Shown here piece after piece: positions 10,381-22,219 of a DNA stretch of 64,000 bases; position 1 is the first letter of the stretch, and each line of letters starts with the position of its first letter. Source of the DNA: Okapia johnstoni (lineage: Eukaryota > Chordata > Mammalia > Artiodactyla > Giraffidae); the NCBI GenBank assembly GCA_024291935.2, contig CM044317.1, forward strand, positions 20,110,230 through 20,174,229. Direction: 5' to 3'. The translations under genes were made by a program, and so were the position numbers. The notes under the pieces were generated by a model. It was given only the letters and a program-made list of their open reading frames with translations. It had not been told where the DNA came from and made no database searches.

Positions 10381-10936
10381 TTAAAAGCCATGAAATTAAA
10401 AGACGCTTACTCCTTGGAAGGAAAGTTATGACCAACCTAGATAGCATATTAAAAACCAGAGACATTACTTTGCCAACAAAGGTCTGTCTAGTCAAGGCTA
10501 TGGTTTTTCCAGTAGTCATGTATGGATGTGAGAGTTGGACTATAAAGAAAGCTGAGTGCCGAAGAAATGATGCTTTTGAACTGTGGTGTTGGAGGAGACT
10601 CTTGAGAGTCCCTTGGACTGCAAGGAGATCCAACCAGTCCATCCTAAAGGAGATCAGTCCTGGGTGTTCATTGGAAGGACTGATGTTGAAGCTGAAACTC
10701 CAATACTTTGGCCACCTGATGCGAAGAGCTGACTCATTTGAAAAGACCCTGATGCTGGGAAAGATTGACGGCAGGAGGGGAAGGGGACGACAGAGGATGA
10801 GATGGCTGGATGGCATCATCAACTCGATGGACATGGGTTTGGGTGGACTCAGGGAGTTGGCGATGGACAGGGATGCCTGGCGTGCTGTGGTTCATGGGGT
10901 CGCAAAGAGTTGGACATGACTGAGCGACTGAACTGA
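10381..10936 (+). mobile_element. Young 5'-truncated BovB
   Basis: A 556-base BovB 3' fragment starting just before the 'catgaaattaaaagacgc' part of the consensus and ending in the complete 'gactgagcgactgaactga' tail. Both flanks are the same 40-base sequence (10341-10380, 10937-10976), which is direct evidence of insertion and implies little time for decay. A minus-strand BovB follows 345 bases downstream, making a tail-to-tail pair. Confidence 0.95.
10382..10919 (+). pseudogene. BovB ORF C-terminal remnant, fully open
   Basis: 179 codons of the BovB polyprotein C-terminus, after the reverse-transcriptase palm, are open from the 5' truncation to a stop at 10917-10919. The normal frame would run about four codons further; a CGA-to-TGA change ends it early. 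The part upstream of 10381 in the same frame is flanking DNA, not LINE. The segment holds the cysteine-tryptophan-rich C-terminal region ('[13 protein letters not shown]', '[14 protein letters not shown]'). There is no endonuclease or palm domain, so it cannot encode an active enzyme. No promoter is visible. Confidence 0.85.
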
Positions 10937-10976
10937 ACATCTCTTAAATTTATGACAAGTATTCCAACAAATGGAA
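10937..10976 (+). repeat. Right copy of 40-bp target site duplication
   Basis: Exact partner of 10341-10380. Confidence 0.95.
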
Positions 10977-11281
10977 CTCCTGAAATTGGATAACTTACTT
11001 TGTTGGAATATTTTGGCATATAATTTAAGAGGAAAGAAATAAGAGAAAATAAATGTATACTAGTAATTAAGGATCCAAAAAAAGTGAAATTTTCAGATGA
11101 TGTCCTTGGGTCTGTAAACATGTATTCCAATCTTTCATGGTTTCTGTACTTGCAACCATAATTTTAGAAAATGAAAACAAATATTCATGGCATGGAAGCA
11201 AGAGAAAATCCCCCAGTATTCAAGAGAAACAGGATTATTTACACAGTATTGAATTTACTAAATACGGAGACTGCTAAGTTT

Positions 11282-12362
11282 CAGCTCAGTTCAGTCACTC
11301 GGTCATGTCCAACTTTGCGACCCCATGAGCTGCAGCACGCCAGGCCTCCCTGTCCATCACCAACTCCTGGAGCCTACTCAAACTCATGTCCATTGAGTCA
11401 GTGATGCCATCCAACCATCTCATCCTCTGTTGTCCCCTTCTCCTCCTGTCTTCAATCTTTCCCAGGATCAGGGTCTTTTCTAAGGAGTCAGTTCTTCACA
11501 TCAGGTGGCCAAAGTACTGGAATTTCAGCTTCACATCAGTCCATCTCAATGAGTATTCAGGATTGATTTCCTTTAGGATGGACTGGTGTGATCTCCTTGC
11601 AGTCCAAGGGACTCTCAAGAGTCTTCTTCAACACCACAGTTCAAAAGCATCAATTCTTTGGCACTCAGCTCTCTTTATAGTCCAACTCTTACATCCATAC
11701 ATGACTACTGGAAAAACCATAGCTTTGACTAGACGGACCTTTGTTGGCAAAGTAATGTCTCTGCTTTTTAATATACTGTCTAGGTTGGTCATAGCTTTTC
11801 TTCCAAGGAGCAAGCATCTTTTAATTTCATGGCTGCAGTCACCATCTGCAGTGATTTTGGAGCCCCCAAAAATAAAGTTTCTCACTGTTTTCTTCGTTTC
11901 CCCATCTATTTGCCATGAAGTGATGGGACCAGATGCCATGATCTTACTTTTCTGAATGCTGAGTTTTAAGCCTACTTTTTCATTCTCCTCTTTCACTTTC
12001 ATCAAGAGGCTCTTTAGTTCTTCTTCACTTTCCGCCATAAGAGTGGTGTCATCTGCATATCTGAGGTTATTGATATTTCTCCCCACAATCTTGATTCCAG
12101 CTGTTTTTCATCCAGCATGGCATTTCGCATGATGTACTCTGCATATAAGTTAAATAAGCAGGGTGACAATATATAGTCTTGATGTACTCCTTTCCCAACT
12201 TGGAACCAGTCTATTGTTCCATGTTCAGTTCTAACTTGACCTGCATACAGATTTCTCAGGAGGCAGGTAAGGTGGTCTGGTATTCCCATTTCTTTAAGAA
12301 TTTGCCACAGTCTGCTGTGATCCACACAGTCAAAGTCTTTGGCATAGTCAATAAAGCAAAAT
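11282..12362 (-). mobile_element. BovB 3' half (RT palm to 3' end)
   Basis: On the minus strand this runs from reverse-transcriptase motif A through the YADD box to the 3' tail, about 1.08 kb. The matching 8-mers 'ggagactg' at 11266-11273 and 12363-12370 may be the target duplication, with eight tail bases between the left copy and the element. Several frameshifts break the reading frame. Confidence 0.92.
11628..12362 (-). pseudogene. BovB reverse transcriptase, broken
   Basis: Two overlapping minus-strand frames cover the reverse-transcriptase palm. The upstream frame starts at motif A ('FIDYAKDFDCVDH' around 12318-12356) with the first catalytic aspartate present; the downstream frame carries 'RYADDTTLMAESEEEL' (the motif C box) near 12015-12065. 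A frameshift between them near 12050-12100, and a stop after 'FELWC' at 11628, inactivate it. The N-terminal endonuclease is missing through 5' truncation. Confidence 0.85.
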
Positions 12363-12370
12363 GGAGACTG

Positions 12371-13257
12371 TACATATTCACATTAGAAAGAGCTCTACCT
12401 AATGTTAATATGTCAACAAACACTCATATTTATACATTTATAAGCATACAAAATATCATAATCTGTATGATATGTCTTCATTCCAACTCAAGTATAAAAA
12501 CAATTCTTCACAAATATCGTAGAGGTCCTGAACTCTAAGATGGTAAGAGAGTGCTCTCTTTACAAAAGGGAGCCTTGAATCTCTGAACAGTGAGATGAAG
12601 CACATCCCTGAGACTTTCTCTTGCTGGAGTTGGAATAGTTCAGTCTTTATTGAACTTAGGAATGGATGCTCCTCTACTCAGAATTCTAAAAGGCTGAGCA
12701 ACCAGAGCACTAGGTATGAACCTAAACGAATTAGCCTTGTCACAAGCATCCTTCAATTACCAGGAGTACTAAGCCCAAACCTCCTTTGAGAAAGTGGTAG
12801 CTTTTAAACATTTGTCTTTCATACTGTGTTGTGGACAAGGAACAGATCTGCTTTGGGAATATTCTGATGCTCTGTCCTTTGTAGTGTCACTGAGAAATGT
12901 ACCAGAGCACATCCAAGACCATTCAGAGGAAGAAAAGTGAATTCATAAAGAGGTCTGCCAACTGCAATACTCTGATGGATGAGGCAAGAGGGAAACATCC
13001 TTCAACTTTCCCTGAAATGGTGATTGGTTTACTCTCTGAAGCATGAGGGCTGAGTTCCTTATGATACTATTTCTGCTAGAATTCTGCTGTTGCCTTTTTA
13101 TATCCAAAAAGTTCCCTTTGTTAAACTTAAAATATTTGTCTTAAAAGAATCTGCCAGCAATACACGTTCATTATACATTCAAGAATCCCAGCATGAGACT
13201 GAAATGATTAAGGTCATGGTTATAAACCATTTAAGGTCGTGGTTATAAACAATTCAA
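12371..13257. other. Unassigned sequence
   Basis: No repeat recognised. A short imperfect direct repeat of about 20 bases ('aaggtc(a/g)tggttataaac') occurs at 13210-13228 and 13232-13250. Confidence 0.4.
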
Positions 13258-13436
13258 TCTTCAAAAAGTATTTCTTGACCACTTACTTTGTGCCAGACCC
13301 TGCACAGGAATTGAACAGAGCAGTGTCTGTGGTGGAAATAGCTCCTGGCGTCATGGAGTCTGGAGTCTAATAAAAAAGGAGATAGCTGAATAATTACCAC
13401 TCAAATGATGGTTATAAAAAATATATAAGACACAGT

Positions 13437-13648
13437 GGGCTTCCCTGGTGGCTCAGTGGTAAAGAATCCACATACAGTGCAGATGTGGGCTCAATCCTTG
13501 GGTCTGGAAGATCCCCTGGAGAAGGAAATGGCAACCACTCTAGTATTCTTACCTGGAAAATCCCATGGACAGAAGAGTCTGGCAGGCTACAGTCCATGGG
13601 GTCGCAAGAGTCAGACATGACTTAGCAATTAAATAACACAACAACACA
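13437..13648 (+). mobile_element. Bov-tA SINE
   Basis: Starts 'gggcttccctggtggctcag', with an A-box-like 'tggctcagtggtaaag', a decayed B box ('gggctcaatccttgg') and the BovB-like tail ending 'gacatgacttagcaattaaa'. It lies inside the L2. Confidence 0.93.
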
Positions 13649-14016
13649 TAAGGTGCAAATAATAGAATTTGGGGCACCCTACCTTTGGAAATATCAGACA
13701 AGATGTTTCCTCCCAAAGTGACATATCAGCTGAAACGTGAAGGAGTTAAAACTGGTCCTATGAGTACAGAGGAAAGGGTGTTTCAGGGAGAGAAACTTCA
13801 GAAAGAGGGATGAGCAGCCTTGCAATTCACAGAACATCGAGGTCAGTGTGCCTGGTAGACTATGAGCAAAGTGTGGTGGCAGAAAATGACCAATGGACAT
13901 AAGTCAGACTCTTTATGACCCCGGTGGCTGTTAAAATATTGACCATTACCTCAGGGGCACTAGGAGGCTTTGATGGTTTTAAGAAAGAGAATTAAATGAC
14001 CAGATTTTAATATTTT

Positions 14017-14182
14017 AAAAGATTGCTCTGGGAGAGGGAGGTGGGAGGGAGGTTCAGAAGGGAGGGGACATGAGTGTACCTATGGCTGATTCTTGTTGAT
14101 GTTTGACAGAAAACAACAAAATTCTGTAAAGCAATTATCCTTCAATTAAAAACAAATCAATTAAAAAAAAAAGATTGCTCTG
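14017..14182 (+). mobile_element. Ruminant L1 3' tail with target duplication
   Basis: 14031-14168 is only the last ~140 bases of an L1: a G-rich start, 'ggctgattcttgttgatgtt', 'gtaaagcaattatccttcaa' and a poly-A run. The 14-base direct repeat 'aaaagattgctctg' flanks it at 14017-14030 and 14169-14182. It is a severely 5'-truncated retrotransposition into the L2. Confidence 0.9.
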
Positions 14183-14200
14183 TGCTCAATCTGAGGTCTG

Positions 14201-15269
14201 TCCTCAAACGTGTAGAAAGAACACACAAGTCTCTTTTCTGGGCAGAAAATGCAGGCTAATTGCCAACCTATAAGGATATATTGGGCAAATGTGCTTACAG
14301 CAGTGAAACTCACCCTCACTGTTAGAACAGCTTCCAAACACATGCTCCTATGACCATACACAGACTCATGGCCTGGCACATCTCAGTTTCTCACAAGAAC
14401 AGAAATCTTAACGTGCGCTTCATTGACACTGACCAAACTATAGGTGTAATAAAGTTCTCCTTGAAGGTTTTAAAGGCCCATCCTGTAACTCAGGTCATAG
14501 CCTAACTTGCAAATAACTCCGTCAAAACTCAGACACCAATACATCGTCAAACAGACTCTATTCTTTTGCCTCAGTATTTGCACCAGGAAATCAACTGATC
14601 TTTGGTTTACATCTCAATCTAGGATTGCTGATTTCTCCCAACTTCAGAGGTTGGTATTTAGTTCTAGCAGTAATTACAACGTGTGTTTGGGAAAATCATG
14701 TTGGGCTAAGGAAGGAGATGATCTTCTTTTCCTTCCTTTGACTCCCTGCATCCTTTCTCATCCTATCTTCTGCAGTCAGTAGTTTAGGAAAGGGTCTCAG
14801 GCCATTCCAGGTTTGGTTACTACCTCCATGCTACATCATCAGTCTCAAACGTGTGGTTGTCAATCTACAATGGCCACATGTGAGCATGTTGGATTCCATC
14901 TAGAACCAACCAGCATAACTTCCGGAACACCTGACAACAAAGGGCTGTGTTATGTCTTTAGAAGCCTAAATGTCCTAAAAGAGTGGTTAATCAAGTGTGA
15001 GGTCCACATGTTCTCTTGGTCCTAAGATCAAGGTGATGAAACAGAGGTTGGCTGAGCTCTGAGTTCAAGTAGTTTGCCTCTGTATCATCAAGGCCCATAG
15101 GGAGACCAAGTCTAAAATCTCTTCTGGCTCCAGGATTCAGCCAGCCTCCTGCTTTAGACATTTTTATTTTATCAGATAAGAGAAAACTTTGATTGGATGG
15201 TTTTTGAAACATCAGAACTTTCGAATTGATATTCATCAGAGTTTTACACGTTTGAACAGGAAGAAGGCC
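14201..15269. other. Unassigned sequence
   Basis: No repeat family recognised. Open frames of 70-91 codons on both strands lack identifiable domains. Confidence 0.4.
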
Positions 15270-15560
15270 ACTGCATGTGAAGAGGAGTGAACAAGGAGAA
15301 GAGTAGTAGGATTTAAGAGAAATTTAGTGAGAAGCCAGATTATTCAGATCTTGGAGGACATTGTAAGGACTTCAGCTTTTACTGAAGATGAAATAAGGAA
15401 TCATTGCAGGCTCTTGAGCAAAGGAGTGACATGATCAGGATGATGTTAAAATTGGCCACTTGTGGACTGAGAAAGGGAAAAGGAACGAGGTAAGAACAAG
15501 TTAGAAACAACTGAAATAATTGTAATGAGAATGGATGGTGACTTAGGTCAGAGAGATGGT
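15270..15560 (-). mobile_element. L2 3' UTR fragment
   Basis: 'ggacattgtaaggacttcag' (15356-15375), 'aggctcttgagcaaaggagt' and 'gacatgatcagg' follow the complement of the L2 3' region in order. Confidence 0.6.
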
Positions 15561-18294
15561 TGTGAAGAAATAAGAAATGACTGAATACTTTTCAGTCTTT
15601 CTGTGTCTATCAATCCAGTGTAGATCTTACCTCAGGTTAGCCAATAATAAAGTTATCAAATAAAGTAAAATAGAATTATAAGATGTTTGCTGATACCTCT
15701 AGGCCATGATGATATAAAATTCTGAATAACACAGTCAAAGGTTCACTCCACTGAATGTCTAAGATTCATACTTAATGGTGTGATCACCTGACAGATCCTT
15801 TGACCCTCTCAGTTGAGGAAGTAAGAGTTTGGGGAGATTGGGTTTGACCACAAAGGACAACAGAGAAAGAGAGAGACAGATGGACAGACAGACAGACAGA
15901 CAGACACAAAGACTGCAGAAGTTGTGAGACTTCAGTACAAATGTCTATATGGCCATTCGCTTCCCACAACTTGACTGTCCTTCATGGTCACCAGGCGCTC
16001 TCCTCGTCCACAGAGATGTTATTGCTCTACATGTAAACCAGAGACAGAGCAAAGGATAGAGGCACAATGCAGGTAACATTAATCTGGGCCTAGCCATGCC
16101 CCACATGAGGTCTAGAATCCTGGGAGAAAATGTAGGATTGAGAGAACCCAGCACCATGTTCTACTCCCTGGAGGAGTGCATTGTCTGGCTCCTGAGAAGA
16201 GCCAGGCACATTGTTTTTTATTTCTTTCTCCTTAGTATGACAAAGGCCTCTGCTCTCTGTGGAGTCAATTTTCTTTGTGCTTTATTCTCCTGGAAAACAT
16301 ACTCCTTCAATCATTCCCACTTTTAAAAAGTCTCTTCTGAAAGTCAAAGGGTGTTTCTCTCAACTAGCTCAGACAGAGTTTACACGCACTGCAGCTCTGA
16401 CGAGATGGGAGGACTTTTCTCCCATGTGCTGGGTCACCGAACACCCTCTCTGGTGGATTTAATCTAATTCAGTCCACTGAGGCCCCTAAACTGGCCAGTT
16501 GGTTGTCATCGCTAATTAAAGGGAACATTTTAAAGTCATTCCATGAATGATTCACAGACATATCTCAGTGTCCTTTGTGTTTGCAATGGCATTCGCAAAA
16601 GCAAATGTACTTGAAAAATGTCCCATAGCTACCAGGAACTACTTCAATCAATATTTGCTTTTTTTTTTGCTTGTCCTTAGCCCTGTCAGGTCACCTTATC
16701 CTTGAATTCTGGAAGATTTTTCTCCTTTTTCTCACAATTTGCTTCTAAGTTAGTCATCCCTTCACCATTTTCCCCCTAAATTCCATGATTTCTGTTCTAT
16801 TATTTCTATGCCCCTGAATCTTTCATATCATTCCAAACCATTGACCTGAGGTGACCATGCCATAGTTGGCCATCATTAATGTCTTTTACAAAATGATCTC
16901 CAAAAATATTTTAAATCTCTTATCACCAACTCTAAAGCCAATAAACCAAGCTCATGAAAGCTATTAATCAACTGAAGAAACATTTCTGAAAACCATCACT
17001 AACTGGGGTGCCACAAGTTTTTCACAGTCATAATCCAGAAGGCAAAACAATCATTTGGCATCAAGGTTAACATTTTATTACTGCACTTTCCCCCAAGGAT
17101 TCTCTTAAGATTCCAGCCTGCTCATATTAAATGCTGGAAGACAGTAGCAGTTAGAAGGAAGCTTCCATTGCTTGCTTAGAATACCATGCCTCCTAATAGG
17201 TGGCTCTACAGTGTGAGAAAGAGTGCATTATCTCCTTTTGTGATGCTGCATCTTGACTCACTTCTGCGTGGACTGACAGAGGGATCAGTGCACTGGGCTG
17301 CCCCTTTCACTGACCCAGTTTTCCCTGTTGCTGAGAAGAAATAGCACAGTGCTTTGGTACCCAAATAAAGGAAAATCTGTGTGTTTCAAGAATTAAGCTT
17401 CAAGAATTAACCTCATCAAGGTTTGCCTCTTGATGTGTGGAGAAGATGTCAAGGCCAGTACAGAATTGTCCGTGCAAGGGAAGCTCAAATACTTTGCTAA
17501 GAAGACATATCTCATCAGCATTACGTGTGTTGAGAGTATAGAATCTGTGTCTTCACAGTTTCAAAAGAATGGTAGGATAAGAAAGAAATGAATGACCACA
17601 TGGAAAGGATTTTACCTTCAGAAGGCTGTTTTATTATTAATGATGTGTATTAAAAACATAAACTATCCTGAACTGTCAGTTCTTTAAAAGAGTACCTGAC
17701 ATCCCTACTTTAGATTATACTTATAACAAATCTACAAAATCAGTAAGAGAGACCAAAATAATAACAAATGGCTTTTTCCATGCATCAGCCAGGGATTTTT
17801 GTGTCCCAGAATTAGATCTTTAGATTTCTATAGCTTTGGGCTATGGCTTTATCAACCATAGCAATGAGATTTCCAGGTTCTAAAGAAGGAGCAGGTAGAA
17901 AATAAGCCTACATGACAGGCTAATAGTTCGTGAAAAATAAGCACCAGATAGAAGGCATGGGTTACAGGAGGACAGTCACCAGAGAAAGAGGCAATGGAGG
18001 CAAACAAGTGAGAATGAGAAGGTAATTAAGGAAGGCAATTTCTTCTTCCATCACTGAGCCAAGAAGGCCCTTCAAGTTTATTAAAAAAAAAAAAAAATCA
18101 ATGGATCTTTATCCACAAAGTACACATCTTTTGGCCTTATTCACCATTCTGACCAATTGCTGTTTCCTGCATTCTACATCATGTTGAACTGAAATCTGGA
18201 AACTATTTCTTTGTGCTGTGGCACCATTGGTCTGTGGATTACAGTGCACATGTGTCCAGTTAAAGAACAAATCTTCAGGGTCAGAATCAATCAT
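15561..18294. other. Long repeat-poor stretch
   Basis: Apart from the GACA tract near 15870 and a T-run at 16663-16672, I recognise no repeat, exon or RNA gene. An A-run of fourteen lies at 18083-18096. If conserved elements exist in this window, long unassigned stretches like this are where to look, but I see no positive sign of one. Confidence 0.4.
15870..15906 (+). repeat. (GACA)n microsatellite
   Basis: About seven GACA-type units around 15881-15906 with a shorter imperfect lead-in. Confidence 0.9.
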
Positions 18295-18445
18295 GTAACT
18301 TGTATATTCCAAATGCATTCTATTGCTGAGAAACTTAAGGGGGGTTAGTAACTGGTCCAAGATCACACAGTTGCTAGGCAGAAGAGTGAGACTTAGGACC
18401 AGCTCTAGATGGTTGCAAGTCTGTAGTGTAGTACCACGCCTCATG
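18295..18445 (-). mobile_element. MIR SINE
   Basis: The plus strand carries the MIR complement: 'aactggtccaagatcacaca' (18351-18370), 'gttgctaggcagaagagtga' and a degraded tRNA-like end. It explains most of the 114-codon minus-strand frame here. Confidence 0.75.
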
Positions 18446-19124
18446 TAAAACATGACCAGTCAATATTCTTTGATGGACTAGATGGTAAGAGAGCAAATAA
18501 AGTTAAAAAAAAAATTTAAATCTAAAAATGCCACCAACTTGAGAAGAATATTTCCATATTTCATTTGCTAGTTTCCTTAAAAGGATATAGGAAGGGATTC
18601 CACGATTGGATATAAGAAGAGCAAGCACTTCTTTCTAATTCATCAGAAATTAGAAATTTCCTTTCATAAGTCATTGAAACTCGCATGCTTTTGTTTCTCT
18701 GAAAAAAGGAAGACATAACACTAAACATTAGGTTATGCTTCTTAATTAGTTTAGAACCTTAGATGACGACCCTATGCCAAAGATTAGACTAGCAACTAGA
18801 ATTTTAGGACATACATTCCAAAATTCTTGATTACTTATTTTAAAAATAAATAAATAGGGAGAAAAACATGGGTGTGACCTCTCCCACTTGAGCTGGCTCT
18901 CTTGAGGTTCAATGAAGACTCTCAGCACAAAGATCCAGAGAAAAATCTAGGAGCTCCACCTATAGCCTGCTTCTCCCCCAGTTACCTCAAGAGATGAAAC
19001 TGGGGCTTGTTTAAGTGTGAGCTGTCAATCTTGACCCCCACACAAAATTTGAGAGAGTAAGGCTGGAAAGAGAAAGAAATGTGTTCTCTAGACACAGACC
19101 AATTTATTATTGTTACATTAATTG
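18446..19124. other. Unassigned sequence
   Basis: Only short A/T runs (18504-18519, 18838-18857). Nothing recognised. Confidence 0.4.
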
Positions 19125-20330
19125 CACTGAAAGAAACACTGATTGATCACCTACTATGTGCTCTGTGTTGTGTATATAATAATAAGCAGTATGAGGTTCT
19201 GCAACACTGATTGATCACCTACTATGTGCTCTGTGTTGTGTATATAATAATAAGCAGTATGAGGTTCTGCCCCCAAGAACATGACAAAATCCCTAATTAA
19301 ATTCCAAGGTGACACAATGGTGTTTTCATAGAATAAGGTGAAGGCAGAAATAAGGGAGGGATCAGTTCTACTAGAGAAAAAGAGAGTTCTGAGAGTAACA
19401 AGTAGGGAAGGGCAGAGGAGCAGTGGGAATAGCATACACAAAAGGACAATGGCATCAAACACAGAGTAGATGCGAAGAAAAACAAATAATTTAGTGAAGA
19501 TAATAAAAGCTGGGTAGCGCTGGAGAGGAAGGGGACATGGTAGTGTTTGGAAAGGAGGCAGAGACTATAGCATAAAAGACCTATAAACCTGATAAGAAAT
19601 TTAGGTTTTAGCTTGAAACTATGAGATTTTAAGAGATGTAAGCAGGAAAGTACATTTTAAAATACTTAAGTCCGACAGAGTTGCAGAAACAAAGAGAGTA
19701 TAGGAAAAATCCATGAAAGTCTTGAGGGCCTAGACTGAGACTTTAACAGAAGAGGATGAAAACTGTAGGCTAGATATCAAGGTGGCAAAATTGACATGAT
19801 CTGAAAATCAATTCAATATACATAGATAGAAGTCAATTAAATAGGTGACACTTCAATTCAGATGTCTGGCTTGGATAGCAAGATGATAGGTGATGCCATT
19901 TCACCATGACAGGCCAGATCTGTGTGCTGGGATAAGGTAATAATGTGAGTGTTCCACACACTGAGTTTGCGGTATCTGGTGAATGGAAATCTGAGTGAAG
20001 ATGTCCAAGGTCTTGAACAAACAGAGATTCAGTCCATGGATCCAGATGTGTCCACAGTTAAAACTTTGAGATCAGATATCATCATTTAGGGATAAAATTA
20101 TAGAGCAAAAAACTAAAATCTAAGGACAGAGTCTCAGAAACAGAGAAGGAATCGGCAAAGGGAGGAAAGAAGAAAACCATGGAGAGTCATGTCCTAGAAG
20201 TCAAGGAAGGAGGAGTCTGCAGGAGGAGGGGGCATCACCACTATCAAACCTTACAGGGCAGATAAGAAAGTATTAATAGCATTAAATTGGTCAAACAGAA
20301 CACATGTATATATATACCCATTTCTAGGAG
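19125..20330 (-). mobile_element. Long L2 remnant
   Basis: In plus-strand order: 'ttgatcacctactatgtgct' (L2 3' end complement), 'agggcagaggagcagtggga', 'ggtgacacttcaattcagat', 'gaatggaaatctgagtgaag', and 'aaccatggagagtcatgtcc' with 'agaagtcaaggaaggaggag' (20177-20214). These are successive blocks of the L2 3' region read backward over about 1.2 kb, long for such an old element. Similar purine-rich text continues to about 20640 without landmarks I can place. Confidence 0.6.
19135..19270 (+). repeat. 68-bp exact tandem duplication
   Basis: 19135-19202 and 19203-19270 are identical 68-base units joined head to tail. The unit spans the L2 3' end block. Confidence 0.97.
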
Positions 20331-21572
20331 CAGAGTGGATGGGTCCTAAAAAAGTGAAGATAAAAAATAGAAACTACTTTTCCATATGCCTGGTTGTAAA
20401 GGAGTGCCCTGATACAGGGCTCTAAGAGAAGGAATACAAGGAACTTACACAGAGGTTAATTTCTAAATGAGAACAATTTTAGCATGTTTCCGAGGTGTTG
20501 AGAAGCTAGTGAAGAGGATAAGTTTAAAAATACAGAAGAGGGATAAATATAGAAGAGAGGAGAGAAGATGAATGAGCTTAAGATCAGCTGTAAATAGAAG
20601 TGTCTTTCCCTAAGGCTGGAGGGAAAGAAGTGAAGATGTGAGTGAGCATAAAGTTTATCCCACTTCAACTTCAATTATCTTTGGGATGCAGACAGCAGCT
20701 TTACCAGCTAGAAGAGGAAAGGGCAAGTGCAGAAAAAGGAGCTTGAGCAGAGGAGTTAAAATCTGTGATAAACATGGGGACAGGGAGAGGAAACTGACCA
20801 GATGCAGACAGAAATCTTGATGAGTCATGTAAACGGGTCATCTGAGACTGGAGACCATAAAATAATCCTGATACTGAGAACTCGGGTGTGTGATGTTCTC
20901 TAAAGGTTAGATTTATTACAAGATTTGAATGATGGAAAAACAAGGATAATCATTAAAACACTCAGAAAAGACTTTGGTTGAAGCAACAAATTGTGGGGTC
21001 TGTTCTGAATAGATAAGAATGATAAAATCATGAGAATGAACAGGGAAGAAAAGAAGAAAGGTTAAGGGACCAAAAATCTCAGTGGTAGTGAAGAATGAGC
21101 AAGCATACTAGATATTTAACATGTGGGAAGGATGGGATGAATTCATAAAGGAAATTTACATACTGTCCCCACTGTCCTTTAAACCTGTCAGGTAAGGGGA
21201 AGGGGTAGAATGTTCTCTGTCTCTAGAAGAGCCTGGCCCCTCTTAGGTAGTGAATGGTTCTACAGCTCCTTTAATTCGCAAACATTCCAATCATCAAAAT
21301 TGGCCAGTACAATACCAATCGCAATTCAACTCTCATTGAAGCATGAAGCGTATCTTCTTCTCCTTGAGCTAGGACTAGTTATAGCTGTGCTGCCCACCAC
21401 TTGGGGAGGTACATTTGTAGTTGTTTTCTTCTCTCTTTCTCCCCACAGACCAAGCTATTTTAAATCTTGCCAGAACTGAAGCAGAGCCAAGCTGAGGGAG
21501 AGTAAGGGGGACTGGAAAGTTCTTATTTGACTATAACAGTTTAAAGAAGGCTTTCATTCTCTCTGAATATGA
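20331..21572. other. Unassigned, purine-rich
   Basis: The first part may be further decayed L2. The rest shows no recognisable repeat or exon. The 89-codon frame at 21210-21479 has no recognisable domain. Confidence 0.35.
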
Positions 21573-21935
21573 GAACCTTGTGGGCTATGGTCCATGGGGC
21601 CTTAAATAGCAGTGACTGAGTGACTATGACTATGACTCAGACTAAGTGACTGAGCATACAGACTCAATAGGGTAACTTTCTCCAAAGAAATCTAATTTTC
21701 TTTAGGCCCAATAATTTAACACTTCTTAGACCTTCAATATGGTTTATGTATGAATTAAACCATGGTGACTTGACTTAGAATTCACTTTAGAAGTAACCTT
21801 CTATTGTTTTTAACCTCAACTAAAATAGAAACAGGAAGAGTCCCATTTTAACATCCTGGGTCAAGAATAATCTGAGGAAAGATTTGCAAATTCATAAGTG
21901 AGGTTAGATGGCACAAAAAATACTGTAACATGGGG
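21573..21935 (+). repeat. Proximal copy of a ~360-bp duplication
   Basis: It matches 24748-25104 with two substitutions and one 6-bp insertion ('tatgac' repeated once more at 21627-21632). It begins inside a Bov-tA tail and has no SINE head, whereas the distal copy has the complete SINE, so the distal copy is probably the source. Confidence 0.95.
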
Positions 21936-22219
21936 ATACTGTAACATAAGGATTTAACACTTATTCTTCTCCCCAGTCACTTTTGTGCCTTCTTCACAGA
22001 TTCCCCTTGTGGACCCCTCTGACTGCAATTATCATCATGGACATAATCTTCTCATTCACCAAACTACTCCAAATTTCTGTCCTGGCTATTTACTGCTTGA
22101 CCCCTCACCTGGCAAGGCAACAACTTTATAAGAGAAGAAAAGGAGAAAAAAATACACACACAAGATTATATATACTTACATATTTACTTCACTTCATCCT
22201 GTGAATTTAAATTACTGTC
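21936..22219. other. Unassigned sequence
   Basis: The first bases repeat 'atactgtaacat' from the end of the duplicated block (21919-21931 and 21936-21947). Nothing else recognised. Confidence 0.4.

Larger units (their letters stand above)
13258..14200 (-). mobile_element. L2 3' region, split by two younger insertions
   Basis: The plus strand shows the complement of the L2 3' UTR: 'cttgaccacttactttgtgc' (13274-13293), 'agctgaaacgtgaaggagtt' (13729-13748), 'gaggtcagtgtgcctggtag' (13839-13858), then 'tttgatggttttaagaaaga'. It is interrupted by a Bov-tA (13437-13648) and by an L1 tail (14031-14168). Order and orientation are consistent across both breaks. Confidence 0.65.

Noticed and set aside
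10274..10834. 186-codon minus-strand open frame as a host gene
   Set aside because: It is the antisense of BovB and recurs at every well-kept BovB copy. No start context or independent domain.
15870..15906. CRISPR-like short repeats, here and in other simple tracts
   Set aside because: Uniform microsatellites in a mammalian genome with no spacers.
18295..18453. 114-codon minus-strand frame
   Set aside because: Mostly explained by an old MIR copy.
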